A DNA stretch of 64,000 nucleotides, taken from NCBI RefSeq assembly GCF_027595985.1, contig NC_073305.1:104095535-104159534 (forward strand). The letters run 5' to 3'. The stretch is from Sorex araneus (Eukaryota > Chordata > Mammalia > Eulipotyphla > Soricidae). The notes under the pieces were generated by a model. That model did no database searches, had not been told where the DNA came from, and worked only from the letters and a program-made list of their open reading frames with translations. Position 1 is the stretch's first letter; each line of letters opens with the position of its first letter. Positions 1 through 10,722 of the stretch are shown piece after piece. The translations under genes and the position numbers were made by a program.

Positions 1-111
1 GAAGGCCCAGTCTGAGGCTTGACCTCTGGAACAGTAATGGGTCATAACCTGAGCACTGGGCCAGGAGTAGTCCCGAAGCACCGCAGGGTGTAGCCCCCCC
101 TAAAAAAAAAC
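1..111 (+). mobile_element. SINE-A, 3' part, diverged
   Basis: The body unit GCCAGGAGTA and GCAGGGTGTAGCCC, then A9, match the SINE-A 3' end. The 5' part is unrecognisable or outside the window. Confidence 0.6.
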
Positions 112-454
112 TTAAGAGCAAGAGGCTGGACAATGGATAAAGAGATTCACAAGTCATATAACGGAAACCATATTTTTGAGATTTCTATTAATTATTTCCG
201 TTCTTGGTTCCTCTTTCTCTTTCGACTTCCCTATTTTATTCTTAATTGAATTAGTTACACGCCGAGATAACTCCTCCTAAGCACTGTTTCACGAAGAGAA
301 CCGTGCAATGTGAATAGCTGAGACTGCCCAATCCGAATTTTCTAGTTTTGCTCCCCGTTTCGAAACGTAGAATAAAAAGTGTAACATGGCCAAGTCTAGG
401 GCCTCTCGCTTTTTCCAGATAGACTGGCATCGCGCGGTCTAGCCGTTAGTCCGC

Positions 455-535
455 ATTCTTAAGAGTGATCTCTGAGCACAAAGCTAGGAGTAAGTCCCGA
501 GCACCGCAGTGTGTGACCCGCCATACCTCCCCCAA
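455..535 (+). mobile_element. SINE-A, 3' fragment
   Basis: Matches the body from GAGTGATCTCTGAGCACA to GTGTGACCC; the head is missing. Followed at once by a SINE-B copy in the opposite orientation. Confidence 0.6.
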
Positions 536-547
536 AGCACTGAGCAC

Positions 548-776
548 TATAGCACTGTCATCCCGTTGTTCATCAATTTGCTCCAGTGGGCAACAGTAAC
601 GTCTCCACTGTGAGACTTGTTTTTGGAATATCAACTAAGCCACGGGGAGCTTGCCCAGGCTCTGCCCTGTGGGCGGGATACTCTCCTAGCGGACTCTCCA
701 AGAGGGACGGAGGAATCGAATGGGGTTGGCTGCGTGCAAGGCAAATGCCCTACCCGCTGTGCTATGGCTCCAGTCC
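548..776 (-). mobile_element. SINE-B (RTE-tailed), nearly full length
   Basis: On the minus strand: tRNA-like head (rc of CCGCTGTGCTATGGCTCCAG at the right end), body with GCAAGCTC units, then the RTE-derived tail whose minus-strand translation contains QWRRYCCPLEQIDEQRDD. It lies about 250 bp upstream of the CpG island. Confidence 0.9.
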
Positions 777-1009
777 AAAGAGCAAAACAAAAACAAAAAA
801 ATGTTTTAAGAAGAAGCTTCTTTTCGGCGCACAGGCCACGAACGTTCACATCATGGAATTCAACTCTGCAAAGCTACTTATCTAATGTGCAACTATGCCA
901 AGCTTGACACTTGTATGGGGCAGCCCTGGCCTACAGGACTAATACCCCTTCTCCCTCAACAAACCAGGGTCGGGGGCTCGCCCTGGAACACCTTTACAAC
1001 TTTCCGCCT

Positions 1010-1860
1010 CCTGGCACCGCGGAGGATTCCCGCTGTCGCCAAATCCGGAGAGTCCTGGCCACGGGCTGGACGCGACAGGCACGGCGGTGCCACAGGGCGG
1101 GCCGGGCGTGGGAGTTAGGACTCTCGGCCGGGCGGCACCGGGAACAGCCCTGGCCAGCGCCCCGCCCGGCCGAGCAGCGCAGCCGCGAGTCCGCCCGCGG
1201 ACCCGGCGCCACCTCCTGGCGCGCGCCCCCAGCCCGCGCCCGCGCCCGCCCGCGCGCCCGCGCGCCCGCGCCCCCGCGCGCCCCGGCCCGCCCCGGCTCG
1301 CCGCGCCCCCGCCCTCTCGGGCGCGCCGTAGCCGTGACGTGCGCGCGCCTGGGGCTGGGAACTTGGGGCGCCGGCCGGCAGGCGGAGACGGACCCGGGAT
1401 CAGCCGAAGCAGGAAGCGAGCGAGCAGCCCCGGGAGCCGCCACCGCCCCGTCCCGGTGCTGCGAAGTTGGCGTCGTCGCCTTCGTCCCTCGCCACCGCTC
1501 ACCCCGCCCTCCTGCGTCCCGGGCGACCGCGGGGGAGCCAGGTCGCCGCGCACCTGCCTTCGTGTCCACCCCAGTGAGTGTCCGGAGCCCCTTCCCCCAC
1601 CATCGGCGCGCGTCGGGGGGCGGGGGGGGGGCGCCGGGGCCGCGATCTCTGCACCCCGGGCCGCGTCTCCACCTCCCAGGACTCGACGGTCGAGCAGGTG
1701 ATGGGTGGGCCCAAGGTGTCGGGCTCGAGTCCTGCGCACCCCACTCGGCGCTCTCCTTCCGTGGACTGGTCAGCGCCCTCAGACCTCTGCGTGCCCCTTG
1801 TGGGGCCCAGGTAGAGTCGGAGCACACGGCTCCCCGCCGCGGACACTCGGCGATGCTGGA
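1010..1860 (+). promoter_or_regulatory. MYO6: CpG island and probable MYO6 promoter
   Basis: This is the only long CpG-dense block in the window; the flanks are AT-rich. It contains several GC boxes in the CCCCGCCC form (1160-1167, 1307-1314, 1502-1509), a TGACGT CRE/ATF-type core at 1335-1340 and a G-rich run at 1615-1640. I see no TATA box, which fits a broad, TATA-less CpG-island promoter. It lies about 58 kb upstream of the exon with the MYO6 start codon, on the same strand, with a good splice donor at 1574. The promoter role is inferred from composition and position. Long open frames here on both strands are a by-product of GC richness. Confidence 0.8.
1350..1573 (+). other. MYO6: Candidate MYO6 exon 1 (5' UTR)
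   Basis: The 3' edge is set by a donor, CA|GTGAGT, at 1574-1579, the best donor in the island. The 5' edge is a guess: transcription should start downstream of the TGACGT element at 1335 and there may be several start sites. A purine-rich stretch (AGCAGGAAGCGAGCGAGCAG, 1408-1427) lies inside. Weaker alternative donors are CAG|GTGATG at 1698 and CAG|GTAGAG at 1811. The exon is non-coding because the initiator ATG is in exon 2. Confidence 0.55.
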
Positions 1861-1879
1861 CTGTGCTCGCTCGTAAACA

Positions 1880-3660
1880 AGTTCATAGTCAGCGCTGGAC
1901 GCGGGCAGTTTGTTCTGGGGTCTGAAGGTCCGCTGCTGGCGCGGGGAGCTGAGGCCTGATAGCCGATCCAGGCTCTTTCCAAAGCTCTATTTTATTCATT
2001 TATTTTGTTTGTTTGTTTAGCTGATCTGGTACTTTGAGCTTGTTATCTTATATATTCTATTGAAAAGGAAGATTATATTAGATGATGTCCCTCCACCGCT
2101 CTTTGAACACTTAAAATGCTCAAAAGTTAAGGGATTTCCATTGCATTCCTGGAAGTTACCTTTTGAAATAGTTCCTTAAAGTTAAATGCACTTAAAACGG
2201 TGCACTTTTATGCAGCATAAAATGTATTGGGGAACGTTTCCATTGAACCTATGCACAAGAAGCAAGGGACTGGGAAGTCTGACCCTATTAAAAGTACACT
2301 CGAGATAAAAGTTCATTTGCTAATCTGCTGGGAGGGGATGATGGATGTTAAGAAAACCTGTTTATTTTAAAATAGAGTCATGAGTTGAGAGTTTCAAAAA
2401 TAAGATTAGCCCAACTTTTCAGGCCATAAAATGTGAATCTTGAACTTGGGTTGGTAGTGGTCATGGTACAAAGGTTGACAGCAAAATGGAGTTTCTGTAC
2501 AAATTAACTCAACTTCATAGATGTCTTGGGTTGTGGTTAGCCAATTGGAAATTGTTTAGGGAAAAAAATTACCTTGGTGTCTTTCACCATTAATTTCAGC
2601 AATACCACAATCTGGACTGTAGCCAGAGCGTGAAACAATGCAACTGTTCACTATAAACTCATTGACTTTTAAATATCCAGCTCATTTTGTGTATTTTTGG
2701 TCGTGCGGGATTCAGGACATCCCTGTATGTTCTCCCAGCTCTAAATTTACAGTTTTGTTTTCAAATATAATTGAAAATGGCTGTAACAGAAGTGGTAAGC
2801 AACAATAAGAAAAGATCCCCATGATATAAAACTATAAATAATATGCATATTCATTAGAGGCTAGAATTGTAAGAATAATGACACATGGCAATATGTAATG
2901 TAAGTTAAGCTGTTAGAATGGATCATACATAATAACCTATGGGGCTTATCTGAAATGGATTTCCCCTTCTGTTTATGTTTATGTGATCAAGTTTTAAAAT
3001 AACAGTGGCCAGGAAATCTGAGAGAGGCTGAAGGCTCTTTTCTCATCCTGTTGTGACTTTGCCTGGAGACTGTGTGTATCATGTAGCCCATTGTTTAGAT
3101 AACTGGGCTGTCTGTGGGTTCTAAAATCCAGCTTTTTACAGAAAGGTTTCAAATTTTTGGCCATGTGAGGTTTGAATAAGTATCCCAAATATAAAAAAAG
3201 TAATCAATTCTCACTGTTATAATTAGAGCTCCATTTTTCTACTTAAAGTGTCAGTTTTGAAAAGATACCTTGCTCATTCCTATTTGACTTTTTTTCTAAT
3301 ATTATTTTAAGTAAAAGATTGAAAAATGTATTACAACTTTAATAAACTTCAGCAGATTAACTATTGCGACCCTGATAATGAGTCACTACTAATAATTTGT
3401 GTACTTGTCCTGGCTTTGTCTGCAGCACCACATAAATAAATAAATAGGTACATTTGTGAACTGGCCTTTTGGTAGTGTCAGACGGTTAATCATTTGTTAT
3501 GCATTTTCCAAATCCAGAACACTGATGGAAGGACTTGCTCTGCAAAATAGTTTCCAAGGTTGGTGGTTTTATCTTCTATGCATGAGGAAATTGAGGCTCA
3601 CATCAAGTTAACACCAGTGGGTGCAGTGTAGCACCCACCTAAGAGAGTCTCTTTCACACC
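1880..3660. other. Unique intron sequence, start of intron 1
   Basis: AT-rich, with no repeat I recognise except a short MIR-like scrap at about 3555-3610 (GAGGAAATTGAGGCTCA core). No splice-flanked open frame. Confidence 0.4.
3555..3610 (+). repeat. MIR-like fragment
   Basis: Contains only the GAGGAAATTGAGGCTCA core typical of MIR. Too short to place more exactly. Confidence 0.35.
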
Positions 3661-3669
3661 CAAGTCTTT

Positions 3670-3797
3670 GTTTTTGGATGACACCCAGTGGTGCTCCTAA
3701 GAGACCATTTGTGGTGCTGATGCAAACAGGGGATTAAACTAGAATTAGCACCTGCAAGGCAAGCACCATAACACCTATAGTATCTCTCCAGCCCCAG
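3670..3797 (-). mobile_element. SINE-A, old and diverged
   Basis: TTTTTGGATGACACCCAGTG at the left (3' end) and GCAAGGCAAGCACC...CTCTCCAGCCCC at the right (head) keep the SINE-A order. Many substitutions between; no TSD seen. Confidence 0.65.
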
Positions 3798-4697
3798 GGT
3801 TTAGGAGGGTGAAACTTCTCTCCTTTCCACACCAGACCAGGGTGCCTTGATCTCGGTTTATTTAGTAACAGTTTTAATCAGCCTGCAGAACGATGTGTTC
3901 AAGAATGCCATTTGAGGTTTGAAGAATGCACACATCAGTGGCGATAAGTAATATCATGGCTGTGGTTTTGGATCTGCTTTTGAATTCTGTTTGTTTCTTT
4001 ATTCTTAAATGGACAGCCTTGAATGCTGACATGATGCCGCCCTATGTTTTCTGGTGTCAGTTCCACAATATTACATGTGCTGTACACTTTTAATTTTTCT
4101 GAGCTTATAAGAGGGAGAATTAAACTGTAACGTGACACTGGCTTTCATTGGAGTTAAGATAAATAGTATAATGTTTCTGATTAGGAATTGTAAAATTTCC
4201 CTCAAAGAGATAGATTGTGAACTTTAAATAAGAGAGCAATCTTTTAAATATTACATAATTGGTAATTCTAGGAGGGAAAAACTTTCATTATTAAATTTTC
4301 TTCATTACAATTAGGACTGTGTGTGAGTGTGTGTTTATTTCATGTGTGTTTGTTTTGTATGTGTTTATTCCAGGAAATGTCCCTCGGGCTGAAATAGCCA
4401 TAGAGGACAAAAATGAGCACACAGTTAATCTTTTGTAATGAACTAGGAGTACGCTGGGGAGTTAAATGTTGTTGAGAACAGAGCAGAGAAATCATAGGAA
4501 GACTGAATTGAGTCTTTCATTTCTTGATCCAAGCTATTAAGAATTTTACAATTCAAGGATACCCATATTCAACTGTAAATACAAAACCACCATCCAAGGG
4601 CTCAATATAAATTTTTAATGGGTGATCTGTAACATATCTGCTTGTATGTGTGTGTCAAGACCTTACTAAAGTTAAATAAGATTAAATTCTGGTTTTG

Positions 4698-4795
4698 AAG
4701 GTCAAAGAGATAGTCCGTGGCCAGAGTGCTGACTAACAGGAGACCCCAGAAGTGCATGTGGTGTCATGAGCACAGAGCCAGGTGTGCACCTCCCT
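4698..4795 (+). mobile_element. tRNA-SINE remnant
   Basis: GTCAAAGAGATAGTCCG resembles the head and GAGCACAGAGCCAGGTGTGC the body of SINE-A. Heavily decayed. Confidence 0.4.
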
Positions 4796-5635
4796 CTAAA
4801 TTCTATCACTGAGGCATTATATAATGTTCAGAGGAAATAGGGTTTTGCACCAAAGATTGTCGTGCTTTTGTTTTTTACAACATTTTCTCAACTGTTAATA
4901 ATCTCTATTAAGTTCTAGAATATCTGTTAATGGCTTTCAGAAACAAAATTTTCTTATTGAGTAGTTTGAGAATAGTTGAGAAATGACTGTAGTTTGCCGG
5001 AAGTTCACCCTGTTTGTGCTGAGGCATGGAAAGTAAAATTAGAATCAATATGGCATCCTTAGAAATCTTTCTGGTGTCCAAGAGAAGGGGAATCCTATTT
5101 GTGTAGAAAGCGTGTCTCCAGTGAAACTAGCATACTGGAACACATTCCTTTTGCAGTACTCACGGCCACATTGAATAGATTGCACAAAGAAAGGTGGTGT
5201 TCTGCCAAAACCACAAGCATCTTTATTTATGTCACCTATTTGTTATTATTCTTGGGAGTAACCTGCTGCTTCGCCTTTACAAGGTAAGGTATCACCTATA
5301 GCAGAATTAAAATTTTTCTATCATCATCTTTTCCAGCAAATATTTACTGAAGGCCTTTTGTGTTTGAAATACAGCTATCAACAGGATCTTACCTGTCCTG
5401 ATCTTTGAATTTAGAAAATTGAAATAGTGGTGGAGAGGTAAAAAGAAATATGGTTTAAAAATCATATGATGTGTCAGAAGTTTGTCATAACTTCTCCAAA
5501 ATATGGTGCGGCTATTATCCAAATTATTAAACATATAGTCTAAGAAGGAAACTATTTATTTTTGCTCAATCATTGCTCATGACCTAGAGCCACTCCCAGG
5601 AATACTGGTCCAACTGGGCCTGATGGTTGAATGCT

Positions 5636-5726
5636 AGGGCTCAAGGATGTGGCTCAAGATAGAGCATTGTGCATTGCTGTGTGAAGGTCTGAGTTTGATC
5701 TCTGTCATTACAGAAAACCCAAAACA
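5636..5726 (+). mobile_element. Simple tRNA-Ala-like SINE with A-rich tail
   Basis: GTGGCTCAAGATAGAGCATT is an A-box-like head, GAGTTTGATCTCTG a decayed B box, and an AAAACCCAAAACAAAAA tail follows directly with no SINE-A body. This head-plus-tail layout recalls ID-type SINEs and may be an ancestral or independent tRNA-Ala SINE. Confidence 0.5.
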
Positions 5727-5744
5727 AAAAGTTAACACTTGACA

Positions 5745-5930
5745 TTTGTATGTTACTTTCTTGTTTGGGAAATCCTAGGTTCTCTACATTTGATTCTTAG
5801 AACACCTTGTTGAAGTAGATGTCATACATATATTCCTCAAACAGTTGAGAAGATGGAGACTAAAAATAAGTACCTTACTCAAGATCATGTACTCGGTTGC
5901 TTAGAAGCATTGCTGAAAATTGAACAAAGA
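5745..5930 (+). repeat. MIR
   Basis: Carries the MIR order: TTGATTCTTAGAACACCTTG, GAGAAGATGGAGACTAAA, then ACTCAAGATCATGTA (the AGGTCA-type segment). Old and diverged. Confidence 0.6.
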
Positions 5931-6169
5931 CTTCTACATTTCCATAATTGTGTTCCACAGCTCCATAATTCTTGATTATTTATTTTAGTCTCTTAGCCTT
6001 GATCTATTTCACTTTATGGCTTGAAGTTCAGTGGTTTAGGAAAGTGAAAAATCAAGGTCACTAAGATGATGATAGTTATCATACTTTTTTTAGTTGAAGG
6101 TGAAAGACAATCATGATGCATTATTATGGGACCAATTTAACTTTTCTTAGGGTATTGACAATATCCAAG

Positions 6170-6300
6170 TATCTTCAGAGCCTGATGCTCCGGGATGGCT
6201 CCTAGTGATAGTTTGGTAAATGGGGTGACGACAGTGTAGTGCTGGGGATTGAACCTGGTCCCCTGCATACAGATCTTGTGCTCCACTTGTTTTATCAACC
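6170..6300 (-). mobile_element. tRNA-SINE remnant
   Basis: GTGCTGGGGATTGAACCTGG is a decayed reverse B box. Body and tail are barely recognisable. Confidence 0.45.
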
Positions 6301-6644
6301 TAGCTACTTATAACATTTTTATGAGTGAATGAAACTGAGTTCAGTCATCAGCTATTCTTTTTTTTTTCAATTTTTTAAAAATTTAATTCAATTTTAGGCA
6401 CGATAGTTTACAAAGCTGTTATTAGTAGGGTTTCTGCATGGAACATTCCAGTACCACACTCCCCACCAAAGTCCACTTTCATGTCCACCACTGTCCCCAT
6501 TTTCCTCCCTCCTTCCCTGTGGTAAACTTCCTACTGAAGATCAGTTCTCAGTTTCAGTTGCCTTTGAGCATTTGTTATTCTCCAACTGCAATTCTTTATA
6601 TCCAGCATATGAGAGATTATTCTTTTTTCTAACCCTATCCTTCA

Positions 6645-6892
6645 GACTGGCAGAGTGATAGCACAGCGTGTAAGGTGTTTGCCTTGCGTGCGGTCAACCC
6701 GGGTTGGATTCCTCTGTCCCTCCCAGAGAGCCTGGCAAGATACTGAGAGTATCCTGCCCATATGGCAAAACCTGGCAAGCTTCCCATGGTGTATTTGATA
6801 TGCCAGTGACAAGTGTCACAATGGAGACGTTACTGGTGCCCGCTCGAGCAAATCGATGAACAACAGGATGACAGTGCGACAGTGCAGTGCTA
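6645..6892 (+). mobile_element. SINE-B (RTE-tailed), full length
   Basis: A box TAGCACAGCGT, decayed B box GGTTGGATTCC, then the CTCCCAGAGAGCCTGGCAAG body and the tail GTTACTGGTGCCCGCTCGAG...GATGACAGTGCGACAGTGC. Sits inside an old L1. Confidence 0.93.
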
Positions 6893-6984
6893 CATCCTCT
6901 GACTAACTTCACACAGTGTGATGCTCTCCTGCACCATCCATGTACAGCAAATTTAATGTTTTCTTTTGGGGGGCAGGGATGGGT

Positions 6985-7144
6985 TTGGGCCATACCCAGT
7001 GATACTCAGGGTTTTCTCCTGGCTCTGTGCTTAGGGATTACTCCTGGCTAGCTTGGGGAACCATGTTGGATGCCAGAGATCAAACCGGGGCCTGCAGTTT
7101 GCTAGGCAAATGCCCTACCAGCTGCTGTACTGTCACTCTGGCCC
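6985..7144 (-). mobile_element. SINE-A, near full length
   Basis: TTTGGGCCATACCCAGTGAT at the 3' end and GGCAAATGCCCTACCAGCTG at the head. Several mismatches; no clean TSD. Confidence 0.85.
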
Positions 7145-7834
7145 CTCTTCCCCCCCCTCCTTAGAGCTGAGTCATATTCCATTGTATATATGTACCATAA
7201 TTTCTTTACCCAGCTATCTGTTTTTGGGCCTCTGGTTTGCTTCCAAATTTTGCCTGTTGTGAATAGTGTTGCAATGCACACAAAAGTGTAAATGTCTTTT
7301 CTGAATATAGAGTCTTAGGGTCCTTGGGGCAGATACCAGAAGTGGATTTGCTTGTGTCATACGGAAACTAAATTCTTAGGTTTTTTTTTTTTTGAGAAAT
7401 GTCTATATTGTTTTCCAAGCACACTGAACCAGTTGATATCCCCACCAGCAGTGAATAAGGGTCCACTTTTTCCTTATATCCACACCAACACTGGTAGTTT
7501 TTGATCTTTTTGATGTGTTTCATTCTCACTGATATGAAATAGTATCACATTGTTGTTTTGATTTGCACTTCCCTAATGATAAGTGATGCCAGCATTTTTT
7601 ATAAGCTCTATGACCATCTATGTTCCTGCTTTGAGCAGGTTTCTGTTCACCTCTTCTGTTTTTATGGGTATATATTTTTTTCTTATGGAGTTCTACTAGT
7701 GTTTTATATTTTTGGGATATCAACCCTTTATCCAATGAAGGGTGGGCAAATGTCTTCTCCTAGTCCATGGGAAGAAGCAGTGTTTCTAGTTAGACCTGAA
7801 GGAAAAGTTAATAGTTAAGAAAGGTGGAGCATGG

Positions 7835-8017
7835 GGGCTGGAGCAATAGCACAGTGGGGAGGGAGTTTGCCTTGCATGCGGCTGATCTGGGTTCGATTCC
7901 CAGCATCCCATATAGTCCCCCAAGCACCAACAGGCGTAATTCCTGAGTGTAGAGCCAGGAGTAACCCCTGTGCGTTGCCAGATGTGACCCCAAAATCCAA
8001 AAGCAAAAAAAAAAAAA
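7835..8017 (+). mobile_element. SINE-A, full length with perfect TSD
   Basis: Complete copy with A13 tail, flanked by a perfect 18-bp duplication AAGAAAGGTGGAGCATGG (7817-7834 and 8021-8038). B box GGTTCGATTCC is intact. Confidence 0.98.
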
Positions 8018-8031
8018 GGAAAGAAAGGTGG

Positions 8032-8150
8032 AGCATGGAGGTAGTACAGAGGTTACAGTGCGCTAGCCTCCTGTTTGAGTCTCCAGCACCACATGGCTTC
8101 CTGAGAATCTCTAGGGGTCTGGAGGACTCAGCAGCTCTGGGTTGATCTCA
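8032..8150 (+). mobile_element. tRNA-SINE remnant
   Basis: GGAGGTAGTACAGAGGTTAC and CAGCACCACATGGCTTCC match an old head and body start. It overlaps the right TSD of the preceding SINE, so that younger SINE landed at its 5' edge. Confidence 0.45.
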
Positions 8151-8809
8151 GTGGAGGTCACAGGGTAACACAAGGTCCAGACCACGCTGCGTCCTCGGGC
8201 CCCGGCAGTAAACCACAGCATTGTCCAAGTATAGTGAGTGTCCCCTGGCCTCTCAGAATACTGCTTGTAAGGGTCCCTGCCTTAGAGGAGAAGAGTCTTC
8301 CAGGGGAATTTTGAAAGTAGCTTTTGCGCTTGGCTCATTGATATTGATCTGGTTACTAAATCTGCCCTGGTGACTCACTTGTGAGTTATGGTATATTTGT
8401 GGCGGCGGCATTATGTCTTCATTCGTTTTGAGTGTCTACAGTGGCCCAGACACTGTTCTAATTGCCAGCAACATCGTGATAATTTAAGACCAAGTCCCTG
8501 TACAGAGTGACATATCATTGTTGTTTTGAATTAAGGTAATTATAGACTCTTCATACTATGTAATCAGCAGACTGACCCTGAACTTGGGTTAAGCAAAATG
8601 GTGCTATTTAAGGATCACTGAAAAACTCATTGGCTCTCAAAGAATCCCCATCTGGCCTTCGGCCCACCGAGTTACAGCACTCTCCCAGTAGCCTGCTCCT
8701 GATAAATGAGTCCTTTCTGTCTTTTATCTCCAGAAAAAAATATTATGAGCTACGGGATGCATGTTGGCTTTTATAAGAGGTGGTTGGCCAATAAAATTTT
8801 AATAGCCAC

Positions 8810-9015
8810 TGTTGTTTATTATACTCATGGCATGTGTCAGGAACTGTAGCAAGTAAGTACTTGATGTCCATTACATAACTTAGCCACCATGTCACACTAG
8901 GGCACTTAGCATGAGGACTCTTACTTTACTAAACATTAGGAAACTGAGACACAGAGATGCTAAATTTACACACCCTCCTGGCCAGTATTTGGTGGCACTG
9001 GAACTTGGGCTCCTT
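8810..9015 (+). repeat. MIR
   Basis: Clear MIR order: GTGTCAGGAACTGTAGCAAG, CATTACATAACTTAGC, TAGGAAACTGAGACACAGAG, then GGCACTGGAACTTGGGCTC. Confidence 0.75.
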
Positions 9016-9544
9016 GTTGTACTTCGAATGTGCCCCCTTGGAAGGAGCGCGCATAAGCCTCCACCAGTCTTGTGCCCGTCTCCTGACTGGGCATGTGGAT
9101 GAAGGCCTGGGAGAGGCAGGATGGGTGGGGAGAGTCAGTTGGGCTTTGTGGGTGCGTAGTGGTGCTTGGGTGGGGAGGAAAGGGAGGGAGGGTATTGCTT
9201 ATGTGATTGCTTGTGACCACCCTGCATTGATTCCTCCTGGGTAAAGAGTATTGTCATACCTATGAAGTGATCCTGTTTTGACCAGTTCTTACCTTGGTCA
9301 GATCACGGAGTTTCTCTGCACATCTCGTTTTTGATGGAGGAAACAGTTTCTCTACCTGGTGTGATTCTTCTGAGGACCGAGTTGTATAATATACGTGAAG
9401 TACACTTCACAATGCCTTGCACATAATTCATATTATTTTTACTATGTTAAAAAAATTCTTTTTTGGCCGTATTTCATATAGGAGATGAATCCATATGGAG
9501 CAGCGTATGTAGAAATTTGATTGGACTCTGGGAAGGTGGACATT

Positions 9545-9647
9545 TTGAAAGTAGTTTTGATACTTAGGTGTGCATCAGAATTACCCGGGCAGCTAGTGAA
9601 AATTCATGTCAGGACAATGTGGGTGAGACCCAGGCATTCACATTTTA
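9545..9647 (+). repeat. MER5A-like hAT fragment, left half
   Basis: GTGTGCATCAGAATTACC and the GGGTGAGACCCAGGCATT region match the non-autonomous hAT element MER5A. It is interrupted by an L1 at 9648. Confidence 0.75.
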
Positions 9648-10657
9648 TTTTATTTTTATTTTTTTCAATTTTTAGCAGTGAATCACCGTGAGGTACAGTT
9701 ACAAACTTAAAAACTTTCATGTTCGAATTTGGTTTACATCTCTCCACCAGTGCCCATTCTCCTCCACCAATGTTCCCAGTATTCCTCCCACCACCACCAC
9801 CCCAACTCCCACTACCCACCCTGCCTCTGCAGCAGGGCATTCCCTTTTGTTCTCTCTCCTGTTGGGTGTTGTAGTTTGCAATAGAGGTATTGAGTGGCCA
9901 TCATGTTTGGTCTATAGTCTACTTTTGGTACGCAGCTTTCAACCCGAGTGGGTCCTCCCAACATTCTCTACTTGGTGTTCCCTTTTCCATCTCTGCTGCC
10001 TTTTCCCCCAGCATGTGAGGCCAGTTTCCAAGCTGTGGGGCAGACCTCCTGGTTCTTATCTCTACTATTTTTGGGTGTTAGTCTCCCATTCTGCTACTTT
10101 ATATTCCACCTATGAGTGTGATCTTTCTATGTCTGTCTGTTTCTTTCTGACTCATTTCACTCAACATGATACTTTCCATGTTGATCCACTTATATGCAAA
10201 TTTCATGACTTCATCTTTTCTAACTGCTGCATAAGTATTCAATTGTGTAGATGTACCAAAGTTTCTTTAACCAGTCATCTGTTTTTGGGCACTCCAGTTT
10301 TTTTCCAGATTTTGGATATTGTAAACAGTGCTGCAATGAACATACAAAGGCAGATGTCATTTCTACTATACCTTTTTGCCTTTCTGGGATATATTCCCAG
10401 GAGTGGTATTGCTGGGTCAAATGGGAGCTCAATTTCTAATTTTTTGAGAATCGTCCATATTGTTTTCCAAAAGGGCTGAACCAGTCGGCATTTCTACCAG
10501 CAGTGAAGGAGAGTCCCTTACTCTCCACATCTGCGCCAACACCAGTTGCTTTTGTTTTTTGGATGTGGGCTAGTCTCTGTGGTGTGAGATGATATCTCAT
10601 GGTTGTTTTGATCTGCATCTCCCTGATGATTAGTGATGTAGAACATTTTTTTCATGA
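9648..10657 (-). mobile_element. 5'-truncated L1 with 17-bp TSD
   Basis: A minus-strand L1 3' end: tail (poly-T on + at 9641-9670), 3' UTR with GAATCACCGTGAGGTACAG, then the end of ORF2; the minus-strand frame around 10300 contains TDDWLKKLWYIYTIEY, matching the ORF2 C-terminal region. Frame breaks are present and it is not coding-competent. TSD CAGGCATTCACATTTTA at 9631-9647 versus 10658-10674 with one mismatch. Confidence 0.95.
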
Positions 10658-10722
10658 CAGGCATTCCCATTTTAATAGGCTTCTTGGTTAATTTACTTGT
10701 GTGCCAAAATTTGGCAATGACT
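10658..10722 (+). repeat. MER5A-like hAT fragment, right half
   Basis: The first 17 bases are the L1 target duplication. The rest (TTTTAATAGGCTTCTTGGTT, then GTGCCAAAATTTGGCAATGA) continues MER5A to its terminal inverted repeat. Confidence 0.65.

Larger units (their letters stand above)
6355..7790 (-). mobile_element. Old L1 3' end, interrupted by two SINEs
   Basis: Two blocks (6355-6644 and 7145-7790) match the antisense of an L1 ORF2 end and 3' UTR, for example ACTGAACCAGTTGATATCCC, CCACACCAACACTGG and TTTGATTTGCACTTCCCTAA. More diverged than the L1 at 9648. SINE-B (6645-6892) and SINE-A (6985-7144) lie between the blocks, so both postdate it. Confidence 0.8.

Noticed and set aside
911..1876. 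Long open frames on both strands of the CpG island (up to about 320 codons)
   Set aside because: GC-rich sequence lacks stop codons in all frames; the translations are Arg/Pro/Ala-rich low-complexity, overlap one another on opposite strands and match no family.
9688..10479. 263-codon + strand ORF
   Set aside because: It is the antisense of an L1 3' end; the meaningful frame is on the minus strand and is itself broken.
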